DNA of 64,000 bases from Clostridia bacterium (GTDB lineage: Bacteria; Bacillota; Clostridia; Monoglobales; Monoglobaceae). Shown here piece by piece: positions 18,245 through 26,444 of the stretch (positions within the stretch are counted from its first letter, which is position 1; each line of letters opens with the position of its first letter). Location of the stretch: positions 58,302-122,301 of the forward strand of contig JAFQIA010000002.1 of the NCBI GenBank assembly GCA_017397725.1, read 5' to 3'. The notes below the pieces were generated by a model. It searched no databases. It saw only the letters and a program-made list of their open reading frames with translations, and had not been told where the DNA came from. A program made the translations under genes and the position numbers.

Positions 18245-18662
18245 CGGTATGGTTTTTCACTATGATGTAGACGGGAACGACTTTACCCTTGCCGGCGAAA
18301 TTTCCAGCAAAGTAAAAAAGCGGCTGAAACAGCTGGGACTTCCGCCGGAAGTCATCCGCAAGGTTTCAATCGCTATGTATGAAGCGGAAATCAATATGGT
18401 GATTCACGCAAACGGCGGCGCCATTGATGTGGAGGTGACCCCCCAGGCGGTACATATTACCTTCGCAGACCAAGGCCCCGGCATCCCTGATTTGGAAAAA
18501 GCGATGCAAGAAGGCTTTTCCACCGCATCCAACGAGGTGCGGGAGCTTGGGTTCGGCGCCGGAATGGGACTTCCCAATATCAAGAAAAATTCTGACAATA
18601 TGACCATTGACACCAAGGTGGGCGAAGGCACCACCATCAAACTTGTAATTAACATTGCTTAG
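18237..18662 (+). CDS. anti-sigma-type ATP-binding protein (HATPase_c_2)
   Basis: This 141-residue GHKL ATPase domain has an N box (EAEINMVIHANGG), G1 (FADQGPGIPD) and G2 (GFGAGMGLPNIKKNSD) motifs like SpoIIAB/RsbW serine kinases. It has no histidine-kinase dimerisation domain. In this setting it may phosphorylate or sequester a regulator, perhaps one of the adjacent DRTGG proteins, but that is inference. The likely start is GTG 18237, overlapping the DRTGG gene; ATG 18249 is an alternative. Confidence 0.8.
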   Translation: MSNGMVFHYDVDGNDFTLAGEISSKVKKRLKQLGLPPEVIRKVSIAMYEAEINMVIHANGGAIDVEVTPQAVHITFADQGPGIPDLEKAMQEGFSTASNEVRELGFGAGMGLPNIKKNSDNMTIDTKVGEGTTIKLVINIA

Positions 18663-18670
18663 GAGATGGT

Positions 18671-19966
18671 ATGATGACCAAAGAACCATACTGGCACTCG
18701 GTACGGCTGGAGCGGGATTTCTGCAAGGGTTGTACCACCTGTCTGAAGCAATGCCCCACCCAAGCCATTCGGGTGCAGAACGGCAAAGCAAAGATATTAA
18801 AAGAACGTTGTATTGACTGCGGAGAATGTATCCGTGTCTGCCCTTATCACGCAAAGAAGGCAGTCACCGACGGATTTGACAAGCTCTCCGATTATACTTA
18901 TACCATTGCCTTGGTTGCCCCTGCCTTTTTGGGGCAGTTTTCCAAAACCGAGGATTGTGACTTGATTCTCACCTCCCTCCTCTATCTGGGGTTTGACGAT
19001 GTTTACGAGGTGGCAAGGGGTGCACAAGAAATCAGCAAGGAAACCCGTGAGCTCTTAAAGGGCGGCGAGCTGATGACTCCTTGTATCTCCTCTGCCTGCC
19101 CTGCAGTCAGCAGGTTGATTGCGGTGCGGTTTCCCAACCTGATTCATCACATCATCCCCCTGCGCTCCCCGATGGAGCTTTCTGCGGAGGCAGCACGTCG
19201 GGAAGCGGTGGAAAAAACCGGCTTAAAGCCCGAAGAAATCGGTGTCTTCTTTATCAGTCCATGCGCGGCAAAAGCAACCGCTGTAAAAGACGGGGTTACC
19301 GTCAAGGAAACCCATGTCAGCGGAGTGATTGCTATGAAGGATGTCTACCTGCGGCTTGCCCAGAAAATCAGCACCATTCAGGAGGTCAAGCATCTTTCCT
19401 CTGCCGGAAGTATCGGTACCCTTTGGGCAACCAGCGGCGGAGAGGCATCCGCCTCGGGTACCAAGCGCTGGATTTCGGTAGACGGCATTGATAATGTGAT
19501 TCGGGTGTTAGAGGATATGGAGGACGACAAGCTGACCGATATTGAATATGTGGAGGCTTTGGCTTGCCCCGGCGGTTGTGTGGGCGGTCCCCTCACTGCG
19601 GAGAACAATTTTGTTGCCCGCTCCCGCATCAATCGTATCTGTGAAACCCTGCCGGAGGAATGTGGTGGCATCCATCAGGAGATTCCCCGCGCGTGGGACG
19701 GCGCACCGGTCTATCGGCCGGTTATGAAGTTGAATGAGAATCTGGAAACTGCCATGCAGATGGCAATGGAGATGGAGGACATTTTGGAGCGTTTGCCCGG
19801 TCTGGACTGCGGCTCCTGCGGTTCCCCCAACTGCCGCACCTTGGCAGAGGATATTGTCCGTGGTTATGCCGAGGAAACCGATTGCATCTTTGTGACCAGA
19901 GAACGGCTGAGAGAACTTTTGCGGCACGTGAGCGAGCATCACATCGAGCTTCCAAACCAAGATTAA
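18671..19966 (+). CDS. HydS-like (putative sensory) [FeFe]-hydrogenase homologue
   Basis: The 431-residue protein has two N-terminal [4Fe-4S] motifs (Cys18/21/24/28 and Cys47/50/53/57), an [FeFe]-hydrogenase core and a C-terminal iron-sulfur motif DCGSCGSPNC (Cys380, 383, 388). The H-cluster loops are altered. L1 reads SSACPAV (Ala142-Cys143) where catalytic enzymes have TSC(C/S)PxW. L2 is SPCAAKATAV without the usual Glu. L3 is LACPGGCVGGPLT. Alanine at the proton-relay cysteine is described for sensory HydS of Thermotoga, which suggests a slow, H2-sensing enzyme. Unlike classic HydS there is no PAS domain. It is flanked by ATPase, DRTGG and PHP genes. Confidence 0.85.
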   Translation: MMTKEPYWHSVRLERDFCKGCTTCLKQCPTQAIRVQNGKAKILKERCIDCGECIRVCPYHAKKAVTDGFDKLSDYTYTIALVAPAFLGQFSKTEDCDLILTSLLYLGFDDVYEVARGAQEISKETRELLKGGELMTPCISSACPAVSRLIAVRFPNLIHHIIPLRSPMELSAEAARREAVEKTGLKPEEIGVFFISPCAAKATAVKDGVTVKETHVSGVIAMKDVYLRLAQKISTIQEVKHLSSAGSIGTLWATSGGEASASGTKRWISVDGIDNVIRVLEDMEDDKLTDIEYVEALACPGGCVGGPLTAENNFVARSRINRICETLPEECGGIHQEIPRAWDGAPVYRPVMKLNENLETAMQMAMEMEDILERLPGLDCGSCGSPNCRTLAEDIVRGYAEETDCIFVTRERLRELLRHVSEHHIELPNQD

Positions 19967-19990
19967 ACTACCAAAAAGGGGGTTTTCCCA

Positions 19991-20323
19991 ATGAACATTC
20001 AAGAACTTTGTAAAGAACTGAACCTGACTCCGGTTGCCGGAGAAAGCGGAATGGATAAAGAGATTTCCGGTTGCTATATCGGGGATTTGATGAGCCTTGC
20101 TATGGCACATCTGGAAGAGGGGTATGTCTGGATTACCATCCAGAGCAACCTGAATGTGGTTGCGGTTTCCGCCTTGAAAGAGGCGGCGTGTGTTATTTTG
20201 GCAGATGGGGTAACCTTAGACGCCAATGCCACAGTCAAAGCCGACGAGGAAGCATTGGCGGTCTTTACCACAGAGGATTCTGCCTACACCCTTGCCAAAA
20301 AGCTGGGAGCACTTGGCATATGA
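19991..20323 (+). CDS. second DRTGG-domain protein
   Basis: The 110-residue protein resembles the first DRTGG protein only distantly but shares its layout: MNIQELCKELNLTPVAG, GCYIGDLMSLAMAHLEEGYVW and VVAVSALKEAACVILADG. Its stop overlaps the start of the PHP gene by four bases (ATGA), showing translational coupling. Stand-alone DRTGG proteins of this kind recur beside clostridial hydrogenase genes. The role is probably regulatory but is unproven. Confidence 0.72.
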   Translation: MNIQELCKELNLTPVAGESGMDKEISGCYIGDLMSLAMAHLEEGYVWITIQSNLNVVAVSALKEAACVILADGVTLDANATVKADEEALAVFTTEDSAYTLAKKLGALGI

Positions 20324-21024
20324 AAGCGTTTTATGACCTGCATATCCATTCTGCCCTTTCCCCTTGCGGGGACGAGGATATGACCCCCAACAATATTGTG
20401 AATATGTCCCTGCTGAAGGGGCTTGACGTCATTGCGGTCACCGACCACAATTCCTGCGGCAATGTGCGGACAGTGATGGAGGTTGCAGGGGACCGGCTTT
20501 TGGTGATTCCGGGAATGGAAGTGGAAACTGCAGAAGAGGTACATATTCTTTGTTACTTTCCTACACTCTCACAGGCAGAGGCTATGGAAGAGCTCCTCAA
20601 AACAAACCGTCTTCCCATTGACAACCGCCCCGACATCTTCGGGCGGCAGCTTTATCTAAACGCCGAGGATGAAATCATTGGAGAAGAAACCCGCTTGCTG
20701 ACGGCAGCCAGCACCCTTTCCATCGAAGATGTATTTTCCCACGCCTTCGCTTTGGGCGGGCTGCCTGTCCCTGCACACATTGACCGGCAAAGCTACAGCG
20801 TGATTTCCAATCTGGGCTTTTTGCCACCCCATCTGGATATTCGGGGCGTGGAAATCACCGCAAAGAACTTAGATGCTTGGAAGACGGAGTACGCACAATA
20901 TCCCATCCTTTGCAGCTCAGACGCTCACTATCTGGGGGATATTGCAGAGCCTTTTCATTTTATAGACATAAATTCCAAAAATGCGGAGGAATTTTTGGCA
21001 AAACTGACGAAGAAAATTTGTTGA
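20320..21024 (+). CDS. PHP-domain metal-dependent phosphoesterase
   Basis: The 234-residue PHP protein shows the metal-binding motifs in order: FYDLHIHSALSPCGDEDM (residues 4-21), VIAVTDHNSC, VIPGMEVET, VPAHIDRQ and CSSDAHYLGD. The family includes phosphoesterases acting on nucleotides or phosphoesters; the substrate here is unknown. ATG 20320 overlaps the upstream stop; a longer open frame to 20071 is only the shadow of the DRTGG gene. The gene closes the regulatory set and precedes the catalytic hydrogenase promoter. Confidence 0.85.
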   Translation: MKAFYDLHIHSALSPCGDEDMTPNNIVNMSLLKGLDVIAVTDHNSCGNVRTVMEVAGDRLLVIPGMEVETAEEVHILCYFPTLSQAEAMEELLKTNRLPIDNRPDIFGRQLYLNAEDEIIGEETRLLTAASTLSIEDVFSHAFALGGLPVPAHIDRQSYSVISNLGFLPPHLDIRGVEITAKNLDAWKTEYAQYPILCSSDAHYLGDIAEPFHFIDINSKNAEEFLAKLTKKIC

Positions 21025-21050
21025 TTTTTCTGGTGTTTTTTTCGGATTCA

Positions 21051-21059
21051 TGGTATAAT
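21051..21059 (+). promoter_or_regulatory. extended -10 promoter of the hydrogenase operon
   Basis: TGGTATAAT: a consensus TATAAT (21054-21059) with the extended TGn element. No good -35 is present at the right spacing. The predicted start (about 21066) falls at the edge of the Rex-like operator. Confidence 0.65.
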
Positions 21060-21066
21060 GAATTGG

Positions 21067-21084
21067 TTGTTAGAAATATAACAA
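21067..21084 (+). promoter_or_regulatory. Rex-like operator at the hydrogenase transcription start
   Basis: The 18-base element TTGTTA-GAAATA-TAACAA is an inverted repeat that matches the Rex operator consensus TTGTTAANNNNTTAACAA except for one position in each half. It begins eight bases after the -10 element, over the predicted transcription start, where a repressor would block RNA polymerase. Rex senses the NADH/NAD+ ratio and commonly controls NADH-consuming fermentative genes in Clostridia. No rex gene is in the window. Confidence 0.72.
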
Positions 21085-21181
21085 TCTCCTCTCTGGAAAC
21101 AGTGAGGCGTTTTGTATGTTATTTTACTTTAGAAAAAAATCAGGCGCATAACGCCCAATATTCTTTAGGAGGTATAAACAG

Positions 21182-21673
21182 ATGAAACAAAAAACGCTCC
21201 CCTTTCAGGGAACGCCGGAACAGGAAGCTCAACTGAAAAAGGTCATTGCTGAGCATAAGGGCCAAAAAGGTGCGACAATTCCTGTTCTGCACGAAGCACA
21301 GAACATTTATGGGTATCTTCCCATAGAGGTTCAGGAAATGATTTCTGAGGGTCTCAATGTACCCCTGGCAGAAATCTACGGCATTGTTACCTTTTACGCA
21401 CAGTTCTCCTTGAATCCCAAGGGCAAGTACCACATTGGTGTTTGTCTGGGTACTGCTTGCTATGTAAAAGGCAGCGGTGACCTTTTGAACAAGATCAAAG
21501 AGATTTTGGGAATTGAGGTTGGCGAATGTACCCCCGATGGTCTGTTCTCCCTCGAAGCAACCCGTTGTATCGGTGCTTGCGGTCTTGCACCGGTTCTGAC
21601 TGTAAACGAAGATGTTTACGGTCGTCTGGTTGTGGATGATATCCCCGGAATCATCGAGAAATATCGTCAGTAA
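21182..21673 (+). CDS. hydC: NuoE-like [2Fe-2S] subunit of NADH-linked hydrogenase (HydC/HndA type)
   Basis: The 163-residue thioredoxin-like protein has the four ligands of NuoE-type [2Fe-2S] proteins: Cys88, Cys93, Cys129 and Cys133 (motifs GVCLGTACYV and ATRCIGACGLAPV). It is the small electron-transfer subunit of the trimeric NAD-dependent, probably electron-bifurcating, hydrogenase with HydB and HydA. AGGAGG precedes the ATG. First gene of the catalytic operon, after a leader of about 115 bases carrying the Rex-like operator. Confidence 0.92.
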   Translation: MKQKTLPFQGTPEQEAQLKKVIAEHKGQKGATIPVLHEAQNIYGYLPIEVQEMISEGLNVPLAEIYGIVTFYAQFSLNPKGKYHIGVCLGTACYVKGSGDLLNKIKEILGIEVGECTPDGLFSLEATRCIGACGLAPVLTVNEDVYGRLVVDDIPGIIEKYRQ

Positions 21674-21695
21674 TCCGAACACGGAGTAGATACAG

Positions 21696-22262
21696 ATGAA
21701 AGAATTATCCTTGCATATTCTGGATATTATGCAAAATTCCATTGCAGCAAACGCAAGCCTTGTTCAACTGACCGTTGTGGAAGACCCTGAGGCAGACACC
21801 CTTTCTTTTACCATTGAAGATAACGGCAAGGGGATGCCACCGGAGATGGTAACACAGGTGATGAACCCCTTTGTTACCGGACGCACCACCCGTCGGGTGG
21901 GGTTGGGGATTCCTCTTTTGAAAGCGGCGGCAGAACAAACCGGCGGGAATATCAACCTCTCCTCCACCCTTGGAGAAGGTACGGTGATTTCAGCCTTGTT
22001 CGGTTACAGCCATATTGACCGTCAGCCCTTAGGGGATATGGCAGGAACGATGCTTGGATTGATTACCTCTTATGAGGACATCGACTTTGTATACCGGCAC
22101 CGCGTTGGCAAAGAGGAATATACGCTGAGCACCAAGGAGATGCGGGAGATTCTGGGAGATGTATCCTTCTCTCAGCCTGAGGTGATGCTCTGGCTGTCGG
22201 AATTCCTGAAAGAAAATGAGGCCGCTCTTTATGGCGGCAATGATACAGAATCAAACCATTGA
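21696..22262 (+). CDS. GHKL ATPase-domain protein inside the hydrogenase operon
   Basis: The 188-residue protein is essentially a histidine-kinase-type ATPase domain: N box LHILDIMQNSIAANA, G1 IEDNGKGMPPEMV, then RVGLGIPLLKAAAEQTGG and LGEGTVISALF. It has no phospho-accepting histidine domain, no sensor and no membrane segment, so it cannot act as a normal sensor kinase alone. The C-terminal 70 residues look unlike known ATPases. It occurs between hydC and the ferredoxin gene, as in other clostridial hydrogenase operons. Its function is unknown. Confidence 0.85.
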   Translation: MKELSLHILDIMQNSIAANASLVQLTVVEDPEADTLSFTIEDNGKGMPPEMVTQVMNPFVTGRTTRRVGLGIPLLKAAAEQTGGNINLSSTLGEGTVISALFGYSHIDRQPLGDMAGTMLGLITSYEDIDFVYRHRVGKEEYTLSTKEMREILGDVSFSQPEVMLWLSEFLKENEAALYGGNDTESNH

Positions 22263-22277
22263 AAGGAGTAAGCTGAA

Positions 22278-22643
22278 ATGAAATCATTGGCAGATTTGGA
22301 AGCGATCAGAAAAAAGACTCTGGACCAGGTAACCCTGCGGAAAGATGAAGATGGCGTACGCATCATCGTTGGTATGGCAACCTGCGGTATCGCAGCAGGT
22401 GCGCGTCCGGTAATGAACGCTTTTATGGAGGAAGTTGCAAAGCGCAACCTGGAGCATGTAGCAATCACCCAGACCGGTTGTATCGGTATGTGCCGTCTGG
22501 AGCCGATTGTTGAGGTAATCCTTCCTGATAAGGAAAAAGTTACTTATGTAAAAATGTCTCCGGAAAAGGTTGCAAAGGTTGTAGCTGAGCATATCGTAAA
22601 CGGAAATCCCGTTACCGAATATACCATTGGTGCGGCAGAGTAA
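22278..22643 (+). CDS. thioredoxin-like [2Fe-2S] protein, HndB type
   Basis: The 121-residue protein resembles the HndB subunit of NADP-reducing hydrogenases: VGMATCGIAAGARPVMNAF followed by ITQTGCIGMCRLEPIVEV. Only three cysteines (36, 68, 72) are visible where a classical thioredoxin-like ferredoxin has four, so a [2Fe-2S] cluster would need another ligand or may be absent. GAAAGGAG precedes the ATG. It is placed between the ATPase gene and hydB and is probably an accessory electron carrier or structural subunit. Confidence 0.82.
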   Translation: MKSLADLEAIRKKTLDQVTLRKDEDGVRIIVGMATCGIAAGARPVMNAFMEEVAKRNLEHVAITQTGCIGMCRLEPIVEVILPDKEKVTYVKMSPEKVAKVVAEHIVNGNPVTEYTIGAAE

Positions 22644-22679
22644 TCACCGCCTGAATACTTAGAAGAAAGGATGAAAAAC

Positions 22680-24482
22680 ATGGAGTTTGCCAGAGGTCAT
22701 GTTCTGGTCTGCGGCGGTACCGGTTGTACCTCCTCAGGCAGCGAACAGATTATCAAAGAAATGGAAGCCCAGCTCAAGGCAAACGGGCTTGAAAAAGAAA
22801 TCCAGGTTGTAAAGACCGGTTGTTTTGGTCTTTGTGCACTGGGTCCGATTATGATTGTATATCCCGAGGGTGCATTCTACAGCCGTGTACAGGTTGAAGA
22901 TGTCAAGGAAATCGTAGAAGAGCATCTGCTCAAGGGAAGAATCGTAAAGCGCCTGCTTTATGATGAAACCATTGAAGAGGGCAGTGATAACATCAAGAGT
23001 CTGAATGAGGTTACCTTCTATCAGAAGCAGCTGCGTATTGCACTGAAAAACTGTGGTGTCATCAACCCCGAAAACATTGATGAATACATTGCATTTGACG
23101 GTTACAAAGCATTGGGTAAAGTCCTGACCGAAATGACCCCCCAAGAGGTTATTGATGTGATCAAGGAATCCGGACTGCGCGGCCGTGGTGGCGGTGGTTT
23201 CCCCACCGGTATGAAATGGCAGTTCACCGCAAATTCCAGCAATGAAAAGGGTAAGTATGTTGCATGTAATGCCGACGAGGGTGACCCCGGCGCATTCATG
23301 GACAGAAGTATTCTGGAGGGTGACCCCCACAGCGTCATCGAGGCGATGGCGATTGCCGCTTATGCTGTTGGCGCAGATCAGGGTTACATCTATATCCGTG
23401 CAGAGTACCCCATCGCGGTAAAACGTCTGCAGATTGCTATTGATCAGGCTAAGGAATACGGCTTGCTGGGCGAAAACATCTTTGACACCGGATTCAACTT
23501 CAATCTGGAGCTGCGTCTGGGCGCAGGTGCATTCGTTTGTGGTGAGGAAACTGCGTTGATGAACTCTATTGAGGGTATGCGCGGTGAGCCTCGTCCCCGT
23601 CCTCCGTTCCCTGCAGTCAAGGGTCTGTGGGAAAAACCCACCCTGCTCAATAACGTGGAAACCTACGCAAACATTTGCCAGATTATCTTAAATGGTGCAG
23701 AGTGGTTCCAGGGCATCGGCACCGAAAAGGGTAAGGGCACCAAGGTATTTGCTCTGGGCGGAAAGATCAACAACACCGGTCTGGTGGAAGTTCCTATGGG
23801 TACTACCCTGCGTGAAATCGTTGAGGAAGTCGGTGGCGGTATCCCCAACGGCAAAAAGTTCAAGGCGGCACAAACCGGTGGTCCTTCCGGCGGTTGTATC
23901 CCCGCTCATCTGATTGACACTCCCATCGATTACGATTCCTTGATGGCAATCGGTTCTATGATGGGTTCCGGCGGTCTGATTGTTATGGACGAAGACAACT
24001 GTATGGTTGACATTGCAAAGTTCTTCCTGGAATTCACCGTGGACGAATCTTGCGGTAAGTGTACCCCCTGTCGTGTTGGTACCAAGCGTCTTTATGAGAT
24101 TCTGGACAAGATCACCAAGGGTCAAGGTACGCTGGAAGATCTTGACCGTCTGGAAGAGCTGAGCCTGATGATTAAAGAAGGTTCTCTCTGTGGTCTGGGT
24201 CAGACAGCACCCAACCCGGTACTGTCCACTTTGAAATACTTCCGCGATGAGTACATCGCACACGTTGTTGACAAGAAGTGTCCTGCCGGCGTATGTAAAG
24301 ACCTGCTCAGCTACAGCATCGTTGCTGACAAGTGTAAGGGATGTAGCCTCTGCTCGAGAAAGTGTCCGGTTGGCGCAATCTCCGGCGAGATTAAGAGCCC
24401 GTTTGTCATCGACAACGACAAGTGTATCAAGTGTGGTGCTTGTATCGAAAGCTGTAAGTTTGGCGCAATTATCAAATCTTAA
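22680..24482 (+). CDS. hydB: NuoF-like NADH-binding flavoprotein subunit of hydrogenase (HydB)
   Basis: This 600-residue subunit would oxidise or reduce NAD(H) through FMN. Domains in order: N-terminal [2Fe-2S] thioredoxin-like part (Cys 11, 16, 48, 52), the NuoF core with SGLRGRGGGGFPTGMKW and ACNADEGDPGAFMDR, a [4Fe-4S] motif ESCGKCTPCRVG, and a C-terminal ferredoxin with KCKGCSLCSRKCPVGAI and KCIKCGACIESCKFGAI. This matches bifurcating HydB/HndC. ATG 22680 is chosen because AAAGGA lies nine bases upstream; ATG 22671 sits directly on that site. Confidence 0.95.
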   Translation: MEFARGHVLVCGGTGCTSSGSEQIIKEMEAQLKANGLEKEIQVVKTGCFGLCALGPIMIVYPEGAFYSRVQVEDVKEIVEEHLLKGRIVKRLLYDETIEEGSDNIKSLNEVTFYQKQLRIALKNCGVINPENIDEYIAFDGYKALGKVLTEMTPQEVIDVIKESGLRGRGGGGFPTGMKWQFTANSSNEKGKYVACNADEGDPGAFMDRSILEGDPHSVIEAMAIAAYAVGADQGYIYIRAEYPIAVKRLQIAIDQAKEYGLLGENIFDTGFNFNLELRLGAGAFVCGEETALMNSIEGMRGEPRPRPPFPAVKGLWEKPTLLNNVETYANICQIILNGAEWFQGIGTEKGKGTKVFALGGKINNTGLVEVPMGTTLREIVEEVGGGIPNGKKFKAAQTGGPSGGCIPAHLIDTPIDYDSLMAIGSMMGSGGLIVMDEDNCMVDIAKFFLEFTVDESCGKCTPCRVGTKRLYEILDKITKGQGTLEDLDRLEELSLMIKEGSLCGLGQTAPNPVLSTLKYFRDEYIAHVVDKKCPAGVCKDLLSYSIVADKCKGCSLCSRKCPVGAISGEIKSPFVIDNDKCIKCGACIESCKFGAIIKS

Positions 24483-24500
24483 GAAAGGGGGCAGAACAAG

Positions 24501-26240
24501 ATGGAAAATGTAACTCTGAAAATCAACGGGCAGGAAATTACCGTTCCTGCTGATTATACTGTACTTCAGGCAGCAAGAGAAGCAGGCATCGATATTCCTA
24601 CTCTCTGTTACCTGAAAGATGTAAGCCAGACCGGCTCCTGCCGGATGTGTGTCGTAGAAATCAAAGGCGCAAGAAATCTGCAGGCTGCCTGCGTTTATCC
24701 GGTTTCCGAGGGTCTTGAGGTGTTCACCAACACCCCCAAGGTTCGTCGCAGCCGTAAGGTAACTCTGGAACTGTTGCTCTCTAACCATGAGCGCAAATGT
24801 CTGACCTGTGTCAGAAGTGGTAACTGTGAACTCCAGACTCTGTCTGAAGAGCTGGGCATCACCGACATCCCTTATGATGGCGAGCGTCAGCAGCATGAGG
24901 TAGATACACTTTCTCCCTCTATCATCCGCGACAACAACAAGTGTGTACTTTGCCGTCGTTGTGTCAGCGCTTGTAAGAACATCCAGACCGTTGCAGTCAT
25001 CGATGCAACCGAGCGTGGCTTTAAGACCACCATTGCATCTCCCTTTAACAAATCTCTGGCAGAAGTTCCCTGTGTCAACTGTGGTCAGTGTATCGCAGTT
25101 TGTCCGGTTGGCGCACTGAGAGAAAAGGATGCAACCGACGATGTTTGGGAAGCTTTGGGCAATCCCGAAAAGACCGTGATCGTACAGACCGCTCCGGCTG
25201 TTCGTGCAGCTCTGGGCGAAGAATTTGGTATGCCCATCGGTACTCCGGTTACCGGCAAGATGGCAGCTGCACTCAGAAGACTTGGCTTTGACAAGACCTT
25301 TGATACCGATACCGGTGCAGACCTGACCATCATCGAAGAGGGTAACGAGCTTCTTGACCGTATCCAGAATGGCGGCAAGCTGCCGATGATTACCTCCTGT
25401 AGCCCCGGTTGGATTAAGTTCTGTGAACACAACTTCCCGGACTTCTTGGACAATCTGTCCTCCTGTAAGTCCCCCCACCAGATGTTTGGTGCCATCATCA
25501 AGTCCTACTGGGCAGAAAAGAATGGCTTGGATCCCAAGAACATCGTAACCGTTTCGGTTATGCCCTGTGTTGCTAAGAAGTTTGAATGCGGCAGAGATGA
25601 GATGGAAGTTGCCGGCAACCGCGATGTGGATATCGTGATCTCCACCCGTGAGCTGGCTCGGATGATCAAGCAGGCAGGCATCAAGTTTGCAGAACTTCCC
25701 GATGAGAAGTTTGACAATCCCTTCGAGGAAGCAAGCGGTGCAGGTGTGATCTTTGGTGCAACCGGTGGTGTTATGGAAGCAGCGCTGAGAACCGTGGCTG
25801 AAAAGCTGACCGGCAAAGAGCTTAGTTCCATCGACTTCCATCAGGTTCGTGGTACCGATGGTATCAAGACGGCAGAAATCCCCGTTGGCGATTTGACCGT
25901 AAAGGTTGCAATCGCACACGGTTTGGGCAATGCCCGCAAGCTGCTGGAATCCATCCGCAACGGCGAAGCTGAATATCACTTCATTGAGATTATGGCTTGT
26001 CCCGGCGGTTGTGTTACCGGTGGCGGTCAGCCGATTGTTCCTGCAAGGGTACAGATGGGCATCGACCTGAAGAAGGAAAGAGCAAAGGCACTCTATACCG
26101 AGGATGCCAACGCTGCAATCCGTAAGAGCCACCAGAACCCTGACATCATCAAGCTGTACGATGAATTCCTGGGCGAACCCGGCGGCCACAAGGCACATGA
26201 ACTGCTGCATACCCACTATCAGGCAAGAAGCAAATTCTAA
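24501..26240 (+). CDS. hydA: catalytic [FeFe]-hydrogenase subunit (HydA, trimeric NADH-linked type)
   Basis: The 579-residue enzyme interconverts protons and H2, taking electrons from NADH and probably reduced ferredoxin. Domains: NuoG-like [2Fe-2S] (Cys36/47/50/64), His-Cys3 cluster (His96, Cys100/103/109), two [4Fe-4S] clusters (Cys148/151/154/158 and 191/194/197/201), then the H-cluster loops TSCSPGW (298-304), MPCVAKKFE (354-362) and MACPGGCVTGGGQP (498-511), followed by the small-subunit-like tail. The Ser in L1 is usual for multimeric forms. Last gene of the hydC-ATPase-2Fe2S-hydB-hydA operon. The maturases HydEFG are not in the window. Confidence 0.96.
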   Translation: MENVTLKINGQEITVPADYTVLQAAREAGIDIPTLCYLKDVSQTGSCRMCVVEIKGARNLQAACVYPVSEGLEVFTNTPKVRRSRKVTLELLLSNHERKCLTCVRSGNCELQTLSEELGITDIPYDGERQQHEVDTLSPSIIRDNNKCVLCRRCVSACKNIQTVAVIDATERGFKTTIASPFNKSLAEVPCVNCGQCIAVCPVGALREKDATDDVWEALGNPEKTVIVQTAPAVRAALGEEFGMPIGTPVTGKMAAALRRLGFDKTFDTDTGADLTIIEEGNELLDRIQNGGKLPMITSCSPGWIKFCEHNFPDFLDNLSSCKSPHQMFGAIIKSYWAEKNGLDPKNIVTVSVMPCVAKKFECGRDEMEVAGNRDVDIVISTRELARMIKQAGIKFAELPDEKFDNPFEEASGAGVIFGATGGVMEAALRTVAEKLTGKELSSIDFHQVRGTDGIKTAEIPVGDLTVKVAIAHGLGNARKLLESIRNGEAEYHFIEIMACPGGCVTGGGQPIVPARVQMGIDLKKERAKALYTEDANAAIRKSHQNPDIIKLYDEFLGEPGGHKAHELLHTHYQARSKF

Positions 26241-26242
26241 GC

Positions 26243-26336
26243 TGAAAAACTCGGTCTACCGCAAGCAAAATAAATGATTCAAAAACCAAAACGGCAAGGA
26301 GAACATCGAGTTTTCCTTGCCGTTGCTTGCTTTTTC
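26243..26336 (+). repeat. structured interspersed repeat, copy A (short form)
   Basis: This copy begins two bases after the hydA stop codon with TGAAAAACTCGGTCTACCGC and ends CTTTTTC. It contains a 15-bp stem (26290-26304/26310-26324) with loop ATCGA followed by GCTTGCTTTTT, which could act as a terminator. It shares these parts with copies B and C but lacks their middle block and second hairpin. Confidence 0.85.
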
Positions 26337-26351
26337 ACAATTTGTTATACC

Positions 26352-26383
26352 ATCCCGTGTAGAAACTACACGGGATTTTTTTG
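26352..26383 (+). terminator. terminator of the hydrogenase operon
   Basis: An 11-bp perfect stem ATCCCGTGTAG/CTACACGGGAT with loop AAA, followed by seven T residues. It lies just downstream of repeat copy A. Confidence 0.88.
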
Positions 26384-26412
26384 TTGCGTTTTTTCCCGCT
26401 CCGTGTTACAAT
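26384..26412 (+). promoter_or_regulatory. promoter of the stalk-domain protein gene
   Basis: TTGCGT (26384-26389), 17 bases, TACAAT (26407-26412). Confidence 0.5.
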
Positions 26413-26444
26413 GGAGGTAACCATTCATGGAAAGGAGTATTTTT

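Noticed and set aside
23688..26216. 842-residue minus-strand open frame
   Set aside because: Antisense shadow of hydB and hydA; no motif or ribosome binding site.
24501..26240. HydA L1 motif TSCSPGW as a loss of an active-site cysteine
   Set aside because: The Ser variant is normal in multimeric NADH-linked hydrogenases.
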